NCBI RefSeq assembly: GCF_937616625.2
Contig: NC_065572.1
Location: forward strand, 64,501-128,500
Length of the DNA stretch: 64,000 bases
Direction: 5' to 3'
From: Mercurialis annua
Taxonomy: Eukaryota; Streptophyta; Magnoliopsida; Malpighiales; Euphorbiaceae
Shown: piece by piece, positions 44,871 through 55,299 of the stretch
Position numbering within the stretch: position 1 is the first letter of the stretch
How the letters are laid out: each line of letters opens with the position of its first letter
Position numbers and translations under genes: made by a program
The notes under the pieces: generated by a model
The model's input: the letters and a program-made list of their open reading frames with translations, nothing else
Databases searched by the model: none
What the model was told of the DNA's origin: nothing

Positions 44871-46068
44871 TAATTGTGTTGAATTAAATGCGGAAGTTGA
44901 GTATAATCATACTTGATGGATAAAGGACCAGAACAAAGGACAAGACTCACTACAACGGCCCTGGGCATAGACCCAGAAACTGATCTAGTTGGGTCCCTGA
45001 CCTAGTACGCAGCTATAACTGCTGAAGATATCAGGATAATGCCGAAATCCCTAAAGATTAGGGATAGAGGTAAATCTCAACAAAGAGATAGCTGAAACCA
45101 ACAGAAAAACAATCCTACTATGATACAAAAACTATGGAACGTATATATAGAAGAAGCCTAAGCCAGGTAACATTTCATATTCACTTCTCATTACTACTCT
45201 CACTGAGACCCCATCGGAGACTGACTTAGGCATCGGAGGGTGTTCGAGCCAACACCGGCTCGAATCCTTCTAACTTGTTAATCTTAACAGGTGGGAGCTC
45301 AGCGACAACAGTGACAAGCACGATCATCAAAACCATCAATACTCGAGCATAAATTTTCTACACAATCAACTAATAATAATGACGACGATGAAAAAGATTG
45401 AAAAAAATAAATCTCTAATAATAATTAAGCATTTTAATAGTAAAAAAAATCCTTGTAATATGTTAAATTGAATGTCATATTGAATAACTTTTCAAATATT
45501 TAAAATAGTTTTATAAATATTAAATGAGTAAAAACGATCTTCAAATTTCATATGGCAACAAATACATTGTTGAAGATGTTTCCAACATAGCCATAACAAT
45601 GCTTTTCTTAATCATAAATTTCTTTATTTCTAAGGGCAATGCAAAAATATGTTTTTTCTTTCATCATGATCTAGTCAACTTTGCATTCACAAGCTTTGTT
45701 TTACTCTCTTATAATGCAAATGCGACAGAGAAGCTATTGTAAGAAAAAATTTGGTCAAAAAGCTGATGGCTTCGTCCAAAAGTAATGTCCTGATAAAAAA
45801 TTTCCATAATTTTACTAATATGCGAGTCCTTGCTCGGACATGATAGCCACTATGCTGCAAATTCTTGGGGTATAAGTATAACCTATAAGCAGAGTAAGAG
45901 CATAAAGACAGTTTTCTTGATTGCATCTTTTATACAACAGTATTTATATCTTGATAAAATTTAAATAACAAACAAATGCAGTTGCATAGTCATAAGAATT
46001 AAACATATTTGTCATTTTAAATATTTATTAATTAATAACCAGATACATCTAATAAGTGTGTCTCGAAG
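44871..46068. other. Intergenic DNA with an LTR remnant
   Basis: The part up to about 45290 looks like the end of an LTR: TATATATAG at 45142, then a GACTTAGGCATCGGAGGG box, a CGAGCC-AACACC-GGCTCG hairpin (45246-45263) and a possible CA end at 45288-45289. Plant gypsy LTRs often have this leader text. The rest, to 46068, is AT-rich with an unrecognised 72-codon ORF (45524-45742) that I do not support as a gene. Confidence 0.45.
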
Positions 46069-46292
46069 GAGAAATTCTTAGGTAGACTCGGTCCACCACG
46101 TCATCCGTGGACTAAGCCTATCACATAATGACACGTCATTAAAATGATGGCAATCTTGTAATATTACTATTCAAATGTGTAAATAAGTAATAAACGAATT
46201 TACAAGATTGTCATTATTTTAATGACGTGTCATTATGTGATAGGCTTCGTCCATAGATGACGTGGTGGACTGAGTCTACCTAAGAATCTCTC
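46069..46292. mobile_element. Mutator-type MITE, 224 bp
   Basis: Terminal inverted repeats start GAGA(A/G)ATTCTTAGGTAGAC and extend for about 90 bp on each side with few mismatches, leaving a short AT-rich centre. A perfect 9-bp duplication, GTCTCGAAG, flanks it (46060-46068 and 46293-46301). The 9-bp size points to a Mutator-like transposase. Confidence 0.9.
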
Positions 46293-46405
46293 GTCTCGAA
46301 GACGTGGTAACATTGTGAAATCCACAACTTTTAGAGTGAAATCCATATTTGGTGTTGTAACTTGTAATGGAAACATGAACTGAAGTTGCACTACACAATA
46401 TAATA

Positions 46406-46688
46406 CTCCCTCCATCCCAATAAAATTGTCCACTTTGCCTTTATCATACAGTTTAAGAAAAGCAATTGTTGTTTATGGGTTTTGTAAAATTTTCATTACT
46501 TTTCTTGTCATACCCTTATTTAATATAGGGTTCACTTGCAATTTACTTTTAATTTACTCATTAGTGGATTTTAAATAGGGGTAATATAGAAAAATTAAGT
46601 GTAAAAGTTAGTTACTTTTTGAAAGTGGACAAGAGTTTTGGGACAAAAAAATTTCTCAAAATGGACAACTCTATTGGGACGGAGGGAG
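46406..46688. mobile_element. Stowaway MITE, 283 bp
   Basis: Terminal repeats CTCCCTCC(A/G)TCCCAATA face each other, with TA target duplications at 46404-46405 and 46689-46690. This is the Tc1/mariner-derived Stowaway type. It has no ORF of its own. Confidence 0.9.
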
Positions 46689-46690
46689 TA

Positions 46691-47539
46691 AATACATTGA
46701 CATTTCATGCAAATATTGCATTTACATATCAAAAAAAACTAATAAAAAGGCAGAAAGCTGTGGTAGAGGAATCCATTAACTTAGAATCTAATAGAAATAA
46801 AAGATTAACTTAGAAAGAGATCTGCCCATAAGGCGATTTCAAATTGAAAACCTCTTTATTGTCTCTTGTGTGTGGGGAAGAATACAATTAGGAATTCCTC
46901 TTTAAATTCATGCTATTTATAGGGGGATTGAAATATAGATGTAATTGATGAACAATGCAGGACAATAAATGAAAGGAAGAGTAAGAGTTTACTGTTACAT
47001 ACTTATTGACAAGTGGTGAAAGTAAGATGAAGAGTTTATTATGAAGAAAGGTTAAAAAGCTAAAGAGTTCAGAAGTTTTGAGGAATTCACATTATGGGCT
47101 AGACATCAAAGCTGAAATTAAGAGTACATATGACTTAAAAAGAGAAAGCCACTTGTCCAAACTGTGTTAATAGTTTTTGTAGAGTTCAGCTTTATAGTAT
47201 AGTATAGATATAGATGTTGCAAACACATTTTACGCTTTGTAATATTGTCACCGTAGGAGGTTTTCAAGGGCAAAGCTGGATGTTAACGAGAGCGGGACTT
47301 TAGTTTTCTAAAGGAAATAAAAGACGTGCCAATGACATTTACCCCACCGTCTCAAAGACTGCTATGTCTCACATTAGATATTGCAGGCGTCTGTCAATTT
47401 TTAAAGAAAAAAAATTGACCGTGTGTCTCCAGTGCACATATATATTATTAAGGAACGAAAAACTATTGCTTTGTGGGCCATATATAATTTTTTTTGACGA
47501 TAGGCTATATATATATACTTAATGTTAAAAGTTGTACAA
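46691..47539. other. Intergenic DNA, nothing recognised
   Basis: About 850 bp of AT-rich sequence with no supported gene. A GTTAAAAGTTGTACAA site at its end was the target of the truncated LINE. Confidence 0.4.
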
Positions 47540-49070
47540 AATAATGCCTTCATCATGAAACTTGGGTTCAATCTCATTGCTAAACCCGATTTGCTTTGGG
47601 TTCAAGTGTTATGTAGTAAATACGATTGGTCTCAGAACAGAAATTCTTGCAAACCAAGGATTATTTGCTCAGATCTCTGGCGAAACCTGTGCCACCTTTG
47701 GAGTAGTTTTGGCATCAATCATGCTCTCGGCAGTGGCTGTAATGTGAAATGTTGGACTGATAATTGGCTTAGTGACCTAGGCCCTCTTTATCTCCTTGCT
47801 TTTAGTCCGATCCCAGAGATAGAGCTTGGAAAAATGGTGAGCCATGTTGACATCAATGGGTCATGGAACTGGGATTATGTCTCACATCTATTGCCTCATT
47901 CAATTCTTCTTCACCTCGCTGCGACCACCTTTTTCGACCGACGGCAACGATGAAATTTTTGGAGTCTCTCATCCAACAGCAGGTTTAGTGTGGATTCTGC
48001 TTATGAGTTGCAAGATAGCAACTGTATGGAAGATGATAATTGTAAATGGCGGGTTATTTGGAAATGGCGAGGAGCATGCTTTGTTTGGCTGCTAGAGGAA
48101 ATCTTTTGACGAACTTCGAACGTGGCCGGAGACACATGACCGAGGACATCTGCTGCAACGCTTACCACACCGAGGATATTGATCATATTCTCAGATTTTG
48201 CTGCTTTGCTAGGGAAGTGTGGAGGAAAATTATAACTCTTAACCTTAATCTCAATGTTAGTCAATTTATAGTCATTTTGATGATTGGATCTTTGGTAATT
48301 CGCTCTAAAGGGAATGAAGCAGGAAGTTGGAGCATCATATTCGGTATTACTTGTTGGTCGCTTTGGCAACAGCGGAACAAGTTGATTTTCAAGAATTCCA
48401 ATCATAGCTCAGACTCGCTTGTTATGGAGATTCGCAAGATGTTGAGTATAATACCCAAGCTCACTGTTACTTGCTGCTTTCAAAACCTGGCATGTGCTAT
48501 AAAAAGGAGCACCTCATTGGTTGGAGCCCTCCTCCCTCGTCAGTTTTGAAAATCAGTTCGGCAACCGGGAAACGTTGCAGGTGCCGGAGGAATTGCTAGG
48601 AACAACAACGGTGATTGGGTCTTTGGGTATAGTAGGAGCACTGGATACTGCTTTGTTCTCCAAGCTGAATTATGGGGAGTGTATGATGGTCTTAAGATTG
48701 CTTGGGGAAAAGGCTTCAGAGACGTTATTTTCGAGATGGATAGTTTAATTGCAGTGGAAGCTATTCTTAAGGAAGACTACTTTATTAATGCCAATACTAA
48801 TTTGTTGATGGCTATCAAAGGTCTTTTGAAGCGAGAATGGCATGTGAAGTCCCAACATATCCACAGGGAAGGAAACCGTTGTGCAGCTTGTGCTGACAGA
48901 ATGGCTAACCAAGACTTCTCTCATAACTTAGGGAATGTCTACGATGCTTTGTTAGCTAATATTTCTAGCTTCGTCTTTTATGATAATGCGGGAATTTCAT
49001 TTTCCCGAATGTGTAGATCTCCCTAGATTTTTCTGGTTTTGGCCAGTCTCCTTTTTATCAAAAAAAAAAA
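47540..49070 (+). mobile_element. 5'-truncated LINE, 1.53 kb
   Basis: Its A tail (49060-49070) and the duplicated target (A)AAAGTTGTACAA (left copy ending at 47539; right copy 49071-49079) fix both ends. The insert keeps only the 3' end of ORF2. Translation gives a post-RT linker (WVQVLCSKYDW; CWTDNWLSD), a zinc-binding region (EDIDHILRFCCFAREVWRKI), a WSLWQQRNKLIFKN box, then an RNase H domain from about 48640 (YDGLKIAWGKGFRDVIFEMD; HIHREGNRCAACADRMAN) ending at 49023. Several frameshifts show it is dead. The intact duplication means the insertion is not very old. Confidence 0.88.
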
Positions 49071-49079
49071 GTTGTACAA

Positions 49080-49515
49080 TTATTCATGGCAAAGCAATTC
49101 AATTCTTAAATTCTATTAAAAATAATTGTTGTTGTAAGTTTTGAGTTAGCCCTATAAATTCTTGTTAGAAAGAGTGTCTTGAATGGTGAGTGCACTTGTG
49201 AAAACTAATAGTGAGATGTAGGTGAGAATCAGCAGCAAACTACTACAATCTTATCTGCCTAATCTTCTAAATAACTCTTAAACACTTTACGGTTTATTTT
49301 TAATCGGTAAAATATCCAAGCCTAACTAGTTGCACCTTACTTGTGGTGAACTAAAGGCGTTGATCTCGATGATCGCAAGGGGCAGAATCGGCTTTGATGC
49401 TGATTCTGCTATAATGGTGAAGGAAAATTTAGAATGTGAAGCTTGATTATGAATTGAATTTTTGTACATGAAAATGAAATATGCATACGAAGCTCGCGAG
49501 GATGATGAAAAGACT
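49080..49515. other. 3' flank of the GT47 gene
   Basis: About 435 bp without a gene, next to the 3' end of the minus-strand glycosyltransferase; it should hold that gene's 3' UTR. No distinct element seen. Confidence 0.4.
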
Positions 49516-50733
49516 TTAGTAGGAGAAGCGATGTATGTTTCTTCTGAGCCATAATTGGTAAGCAGTCATGTAGAAGGAATCATAGCCTTGGGGTGTGGTG
49601 TGCCATTGGAAGTGTTTCTTGACTTTGCGGAGATTTTGGTACATGGTGAGGTATGTTTTTGTTGGTATAGCCAGCAGTATTTGTTTTAACATGGGGATGT
49701 CTTCTTGAGTAAGGATAACTGAGAACTTGCTCCAGTCCAAGACATTAGCGAATGGAAGATGATAGTAATTGGAAATTATAACAGGAACGCAACCAAAATG
49801 TATAGAATCACTCACCCTCGCAGTGTTGACTTCGTAACCTTTAACATGGAGACAATATTTACTCCTCTTGAAACCTTCTTCATATGGGAGAGAAGGGTTG
49901 CCGTCGAATATGTCCATTTGAGTGTCATTACCCCATAGATTTATGAGCTCCCAGCGAACTCGAGAATTTTGAACACGCCCAGCAAAGTAGGCAAGCCTAT
50001 GCCTAGTTTGAAGATGTGGAGGAGTGTAAGGAGGGCGAGGCCAAATCTGAGGAAGGCCCACGTCTCTGTGGGGAACAAAGAAGCGCTGGAAGTAGCTGGA
50101 ACAGCACGTGAGCTGAATGGCGTTATTGCGGAGAGCAGGATGCTTGGAGGCGGCTTGGCGCCCCACTGAATGGCAGCAGACGTAGAAGTGGTCGGCGCCG
50201 GCTGAGGCGTTCCAGTAGCTGAAGCGGTGGGTGATAGTGTTGGTGTAGTGGGTGATGAACTGGGAGATGGATTCCTCGGAGTGGAAGCGGTGATCGTTTC
50301 TGAGGGCGTTGATGGAGAAGGGGAGGAAAAAGAAGTGGGCTTTCTGGGGAAGGAGAGTGAGCAGGGAACTTCGAAGCAGGGCCACCTTGAAGATGTGTTC
50401 GCTGAAATAGTTGGGGCGGTGGGAAGGGTTTGGAAGGGGAAGGAAAATGTCTGCAAAAGGGCTGCTCTTATAGAACACATCGGAGTAAACAAAGATCTTC
50501 AATTGTTGCTTCATTTTTTCAAAATCTGCAGCGAATAGCTCCCAGTTGTGGTAGGGTCCGCTATCTTCCCGATCATTGGAACAATTGTAAAGATGACAAT
50601 GCTGCTGCTGCTGCTGCTCTCTATATATTTGGCTGCTGCTGCTTCCCAAAAAGGAAAAGCGCAAGGAACATACCACAAGCAACACCATTAGCACTTGCAG
50701 TAGCCGCTGGTGATGAAGCCTTCTCACTTTCAT
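49516..50733 (-). CDS. Exostosin-type GT47 glycosyltransferase, intronless
   Basis: A single 405-codon exon. Residues about 12-30 (LLQVLMVLLVVCSLRF) form one hydrophobic anchor after a basic start, giving a type II Golgi membrane protein. The catalytic region begins around residue 75 (LKIFVYSDVF). Family motifs are DHFYVCCHSVG (about 181-191), LAYFAGRVQNSRVRWEL (about 247-263), and KYCLHVKGYEVNTARVSDSI followed by FGCVPVIISNYYHLPF. These are the conserved blocks of plant GT47 exostosin-like enzymes, which add sugars to cell-wall polysaccharides or glycoproteins; the specific sugar and acceptor cannot be read from sequence. A CTG run at about 50601-50617 encodes a Gln tract after the anchor. 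It is transcribed divergently from the DUF1350 gene 138 bp away. Length and motifs look complete. Confidence 0.9.
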   Translation of the reverse strand: MKVRRLHHQRLLQVLMVLLVVCSLRFSFLGSSSSQIYREQQQQQHCHLYNCSNDREDSGPYHNWELFAADFEKMKQQLKIFVYSDVFYKSSPFADIFLPLPNPSHRPNYFSEHIFKVALLRSSLLTLLPQKAHFFFLPFSINALRNDHRFHSEESISQFITHYTNTITHRFSYWNASAGADHFYVCCHSVGRQAASKHPALRNNAIQLTCCSSYFQRFFVPHRDVGLPQIWPRPPYTPPHLQTRHRLAYFAGRVQNSRVRWELINLWGNDTQMDIFDGNPSLPYEEGFKRSKYCLHVKGYEVNTARVSDSIHFGCVPVIISNYYHLPFANVLDWSKFSVILTQEDIPMLKQILLAIPTKTYLTMYQNLRKVKKHFQWHTTPQGYDSFYMTAYQLWLRRNIHRFSY

Positions 50734-50871
50734 CTTGTAAAACGAAAATGGGAGAGTGCAGTTAAGATTAACCCAAAGGTTAGGTTAATTATAGTGAGAG
50801 TGACGGATGGAAGGTTTCTAATAAGTAGCAGTAGAAAAAGAAAACAAAAAACATTGGAAAATAGAAAAGGA
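50734..50871. promoter_or_regulatory. Divergent promoter region, 138 bp
   Basis: The start codons of the GT47 gene (minus) and the DUF1350 gene (plus) are only 138 bp apart. Both promoters must overlap or lie inside the neighbouring coding sequence. No strong TATA box is seen in the gap; the plus side is A/G-rich just before the ATG. Confidence 0.5.
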
Positions 50872-53800
50872 ATGGCGAATTGTTTATGCAGCCGTCAACA
50901 ATTACAGTATCGCAATCGCTTCACGATCAGCCGCCTAAACGATTATCAGCGCCGCCGTCTTCCTTATTTGGCAGTTGCAGATAGTCGCCGTCGCACCCGC
51001 ATCTATTGTAACTATGATGACAGCACCGCCAAACCCAACCCTTCCTCCTCCTCCTCCTCTTCTGGAATTCAACTTTACGGTCAGATTGAAAGGTACTAAC
51101 ACCGCCACCACTTCTTATTTATCTACTTATTCACATGACAAAATTACAATTTTCTTCATTCCAGATTACTCACGGAAACTGTTAGGCAGTCCCAAGACGG
51201 TTCCAAAGACTGGACTGAGGTTGAGGTATATCTTATTTTCCTCCCACAGAATCTTAATTAGGTTCTCTTCTTAACTCAATTTCTTGCATATCTCGTGACC
51301 ATATCCTGCTAATTGCACGCACAAAAAAAGATTACTAACTGTAATTTTAGATTGTTTTAATGCAACAAAATCTTTCTCAAGTCTTATGTTTTTGGCACTT
51401 GCTACCAAGTTTATACCGTCTTATAAGTTTCTCAATTGTCGCTGATGTTTGTTGAAGCAATTATCTTCGTAATTTAAGCCTGCACGTGGGATGCACAAGG
51501 CTGTACTTCCCTATATTTAAATCGCCCTGTCTACATTTTTCGATATTGATTTCTATTATCATCACAGGGGGCATGGGTTCTCAGACCAAGAAGCTCGCCG
51601 CCCAAGTTTGTTGTTCATTTCGTTGGTGGTATATTTGTTGGAGCAGCTCCCCAGCTTACCTATCGTTTATTTCTTGAGCGCCTTGCAGAAAAGTGAGTTA
51701 CTGCAATTTGATACAATGTGATCGCCTTCATTTGTAGTCAATGAAGTATTAAATTACTGAATTGATGTTATTTATTGATCGTTGCAACGTAGAGTTTTAG
51801 CCCTTCAGAACTTAAATACAATCTTCTGCATGCTTCGTCACATTACATTAGAACACTTTCTTGTATTTATAGTAATAATTTTTTTCAACTTTTTTTTATT
51901 AATTTTCATATTTAAATTATTATTTGTACTATAAGCTGATTTGCCTCTTGTTAATTTTTTTTAATCATCAAGTGTTAGTAAATGAAGACACAGGTGGTAA
52001 CTGTTCTTCTGTGTGATCTAGGGGTGCTCTGGTAATCGCGACACCGTATGCTAGTGGATTCGACCATTTCTTTATTGCAGATGAAGTTCAGTTTAAATTT
52101 GACAGGTGTTTTCGGGCATTACAAGAAACGGTTAGTTTCTTTTGTTCAGTATCTGGAAAATGATGGCTCCTTTTGTTTTCATAATTAATAAAAAAAACAA
52201 ATAAACATTTCTTGGTTTGTTGAAGAGTTTCCTTGAAAGTGCTCCTCTTACAGGTACAAGATCTTCCTACTTTTGGCATTGGACATTCATTGGGATCCGT
52301 CATCCACCTTTTAATTGGTATATTTGCACGTACTTTCCATTTAGCATTAATCACAATGTTGCAATTAGTTTGCTTTGTGTCAAAATCAGCAACCTCGGTC
52401 TGACTCTGCTGTTCTATTAGGATCGCGATATGCTGTGCAAAGGTGTGGAAATGTGTTAATGGCATTCAACAACAAGGTACCTGACACAATCTAGATGCAA
52501 TAAACAGATACAAATAGTTGAGTGAAAATATTGGAGACATGCTGTGAGACCTCCCTAGAAATTTTACCACCTGCATTGAGAGTGAGGTGATGTGTTGGGC
52601 ATACTTAAGAATTGAAGTGGACTGGTATCTTTCTTTTTACTTTCTGAACATGAATATAATAACAGATCATAGATTCATAAATAATCACGACGCTCTCTTC
52701 TATATTCTACTTCTGTGATTGAATTTCTAATCATCTCCTGATGGAATTTATGGTAGTCATAGTTATCAACTTATCATAATTCGTAGATGTTCATTATCGA
52801 ATTTCCTTTTCTGAAATATTTATATCTAACCAAACTTCTTTCTTGATTGCGCAGGAGGCTAGCTCAGCTATTCCTTTGTTCTCACCTGTTCTTGTCCCGA
52901 TGGCCCAAGGCATTGGACCTTTTTTATCACAGATCACATCATCTTCAACCATCCGCCTTGGGGTGAGATTCTAAGTCAGCGAGTCTCTCTCACGGTGTTC
53001 ATTATATTTTTAACTGTCTACTAATGCAGTATGTCATATAAGTACGAGAATTTTAAACTTTAGGACCACTCACATTTTAGATGTTATGCATAACCACTCA
53101 AATTGAGGCCGAGATGGTAAGCTTAACCCCTCAAAACACTGCTTCTGCAGCACAAAAACTTAGGTTGAAGCTAAGGTGGTAAGACTTAGGTTGAAGCTAA
53201 GGTGGTAAGCTTGTTCATTGATTTTGGATAAGTTTACTTTGTATGATATTTCTCCGATTCTAAGTATTCTAATGAGTCAATTCTTTTGCTAGTTGATGAT
53301 GTTTATGTAAATGTAGATCCCACTCAGTTTTGGATTTGTCAATAAACTTATACTTCAAAATTTACAAACCATATGCATTCTGTATTTTAGTTAAATTCTC
53401 AAAATGCATTAAATGTTTTACTCTAAGAATGTTTTAAAGGTCACAAATGGCAGGTCAAGGGAGTCAACAAATTATTGATCTTACTTTTATTTTTGAGTAA
53501 CATATAACTACCAGATGCATAAGGTGTGACATTATCTCCATATTTAGACATAATTTATATGTAATTTTGGAATAAGACTACCGGAAAAATTAGATTTTAT
53601 TTTCCAATCCAAGATGATGGAGAACCTAGACTTCCTCATATTTGAGTTGGATCGACAGATGATCTTTTAATATGTTTTTCCTTGAACAAGTTCTTGCGGG
53701 AAGATGTAAAACCAGTAGAATTCCATTCTTGTATTTATTTATTTATTTCTATATTCTTGCAGGCAGAAATGACTTTCAAGCAACTAGAGAACCTTAGTCC

Positions 53801-54771
53801 CCCCATTATGAAGCAAGTTCTTCCATTGGTGGAGCAGCTCCCTCCATTGTACATGGACTTGGTTAAGGGAAGAGAAGACTTCTCTCCAAAACCAGAGGAA
53901 ACTCGCCGACTTGTACGTATAAGTTCCAATTTACAATACTCGTCAGAATTTGTCAAATTGTTTTTGTTCTTTCTTGGTCCACAAATAAGCTCGGGATTTA
54001 TTAATTTTTATTTTAAAGTGAGAGAGAAAGTCCTTGTAATTATAAGTAGCAGACACAGCTAGCACATGATGTTTAACAGACGGATCATCGATGCCAAATA
54101 ATTTAATGTCTTTTTCGCAACTGCTGATTTATTTTTGATAGGTTGGTGATGCAGTATATAATGTCAGTTTAAAAAGGTCCTCAAATAATGAAATATTTTC
54201 TTATGGGCCTGGGCAGGTCAACATAACCGCCACCAATTCCACTTTATAGCTGATCATTGATGATTTGTGTTTGTACAGATAAAATCATACTATGGCATTT
54301 CTAGAAATCTTCTGATAAAGTTCAAAGATGATGCAATTGATGAAACTTCAACATTAGCTCAGGTGCTCAGTTCAGAATCAGCTATTAGTTCAATGCTAGA
54401 TATGTCGATTCGTTTATTGCCAGGAGATCATGGGCTTCCTTTGCAACAGGTAAAAGTGAGCTAATATTAATACTATACGCAGACCATACCCTTAAATGCA
54501 GTTATGGGAAGCTGCTTATGCTTTATTTGTCTAGCAGAACCTCCCAGATGTCCCTCCAGCAATGGCAGATGCAGTAAACCGTGGAAGTGAACTTTTGGCG
54601 AATCTGACAGTTGGAACACCGTGGGAAACAGTTGCCAAAGAAGTAGGTAACACATTGGGTGCAGATTCGAGCATTCTTCGTGCAGAAGTGTCCAAGGATG
54701 TTAACCTGCTGGTGGATGTGATTACTTTGTGGATGGCATCAAGTACAGGTCCAAAACTTCTGAAGCCATGA
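50872..54771 (+). CDS. DUF1350 alpha/beta-hydrolase-like protein, plastid type
   Basis: Ten exons join in frame by GT-AG splicing: 50872-51092, 51165-51225, 51568-51692, 52022-52130, 52254-52317, 52421-52476, 52855-52962, 53763-53912, 54279-54449 and 54538-54771, giving 432 residues. The first 60-70 residues are rich in Arg/Ser/Gln and lack a fold, consistent with a plastid transit peptide. Then come GAWVLRPRSSPPKFVVHFVG (about 95-115), GALVIATPYASGFDHF, and GIGHSLGS, which looks like an alpha/beta-hydrolase nucleophile elbow. The C-terminal half (MTFKQLENLSP; LLPGDHGLPLQQ; VGTPWETVAKEVGN) matches the DUF1350 family shared with cyanobacteria. Its substrate is unknown. It diverges from the GT47 gene and converges with RAD52-2. 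The ATG at 50872 is preferred because an upstream in-frame ATG (50710) lies in the other gene's coding sequence. Confidence 0.9.
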
Positions 54772-55299
54772 TGAAGCGTAGGAAGCTCGAAAGACAAAAT
54801 TCTCGAGATGGCAGTAAAGTCTGTTGTACATGCATTATGTTTAGGCATCATTATATGCAATATCCAATCTTGATTAAAAAAAAAAGAACTGTTACCAATT
54901 CATCTCCTTTTGTTCTTAGTTCTATAGAAACACAAAAATTCATATATAAAAGAAAGATGTATTTTTGGTCTTATCCAACTGTATATTGTATGTTTGATGT
55001 TTTCATATGAATGTGTTGAACAAAAGGGTTGCAATGAAGACGTTTTAGGAGTATGAAGAGTGAACAGATGGGTTGTTCACACAGCTTGCAAGCAAATAAA
55101 TGTTAAATATTACAATTTCTGTCTAACCAGCAAAGACTCAGACCCGTACACAATGAGTAACACAAGCCAAACTGGCTTACTTGGGATCTGAAAATGCTAG
55201 ATATTTACATAAGCGTATAGGGAACACATCAATCTTATGATCTCTCCAAAGTGCTACCATTACAAACTTCGCAGAAGGTCCCTCGTCATCTGTGGTTTT
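54772..55299. other. Tail-to-tail spacer of DUF1350 and RAD52-2
   Basis: About 530 bp shared by the 3' UTRs of two converging genes. Sequence near 54865-54960 is A-rich with several ATTAAAA/AATAAA-like words. No separate gene seen. Confidence 0.5.

Noticed and set aside
45524..45742. 72-codon ORF in AT-rich DNA
   Set aside because: No recognisable domain, no splice context, low-complexity hydrophobic text; likely chance.
49941..50538. Long ORFs in other frames of the GT47 gene, some Ser/Pro/Thr-rich
   Set aside because: Shadows of the real coding strand, which carries all the GT47 motifs.
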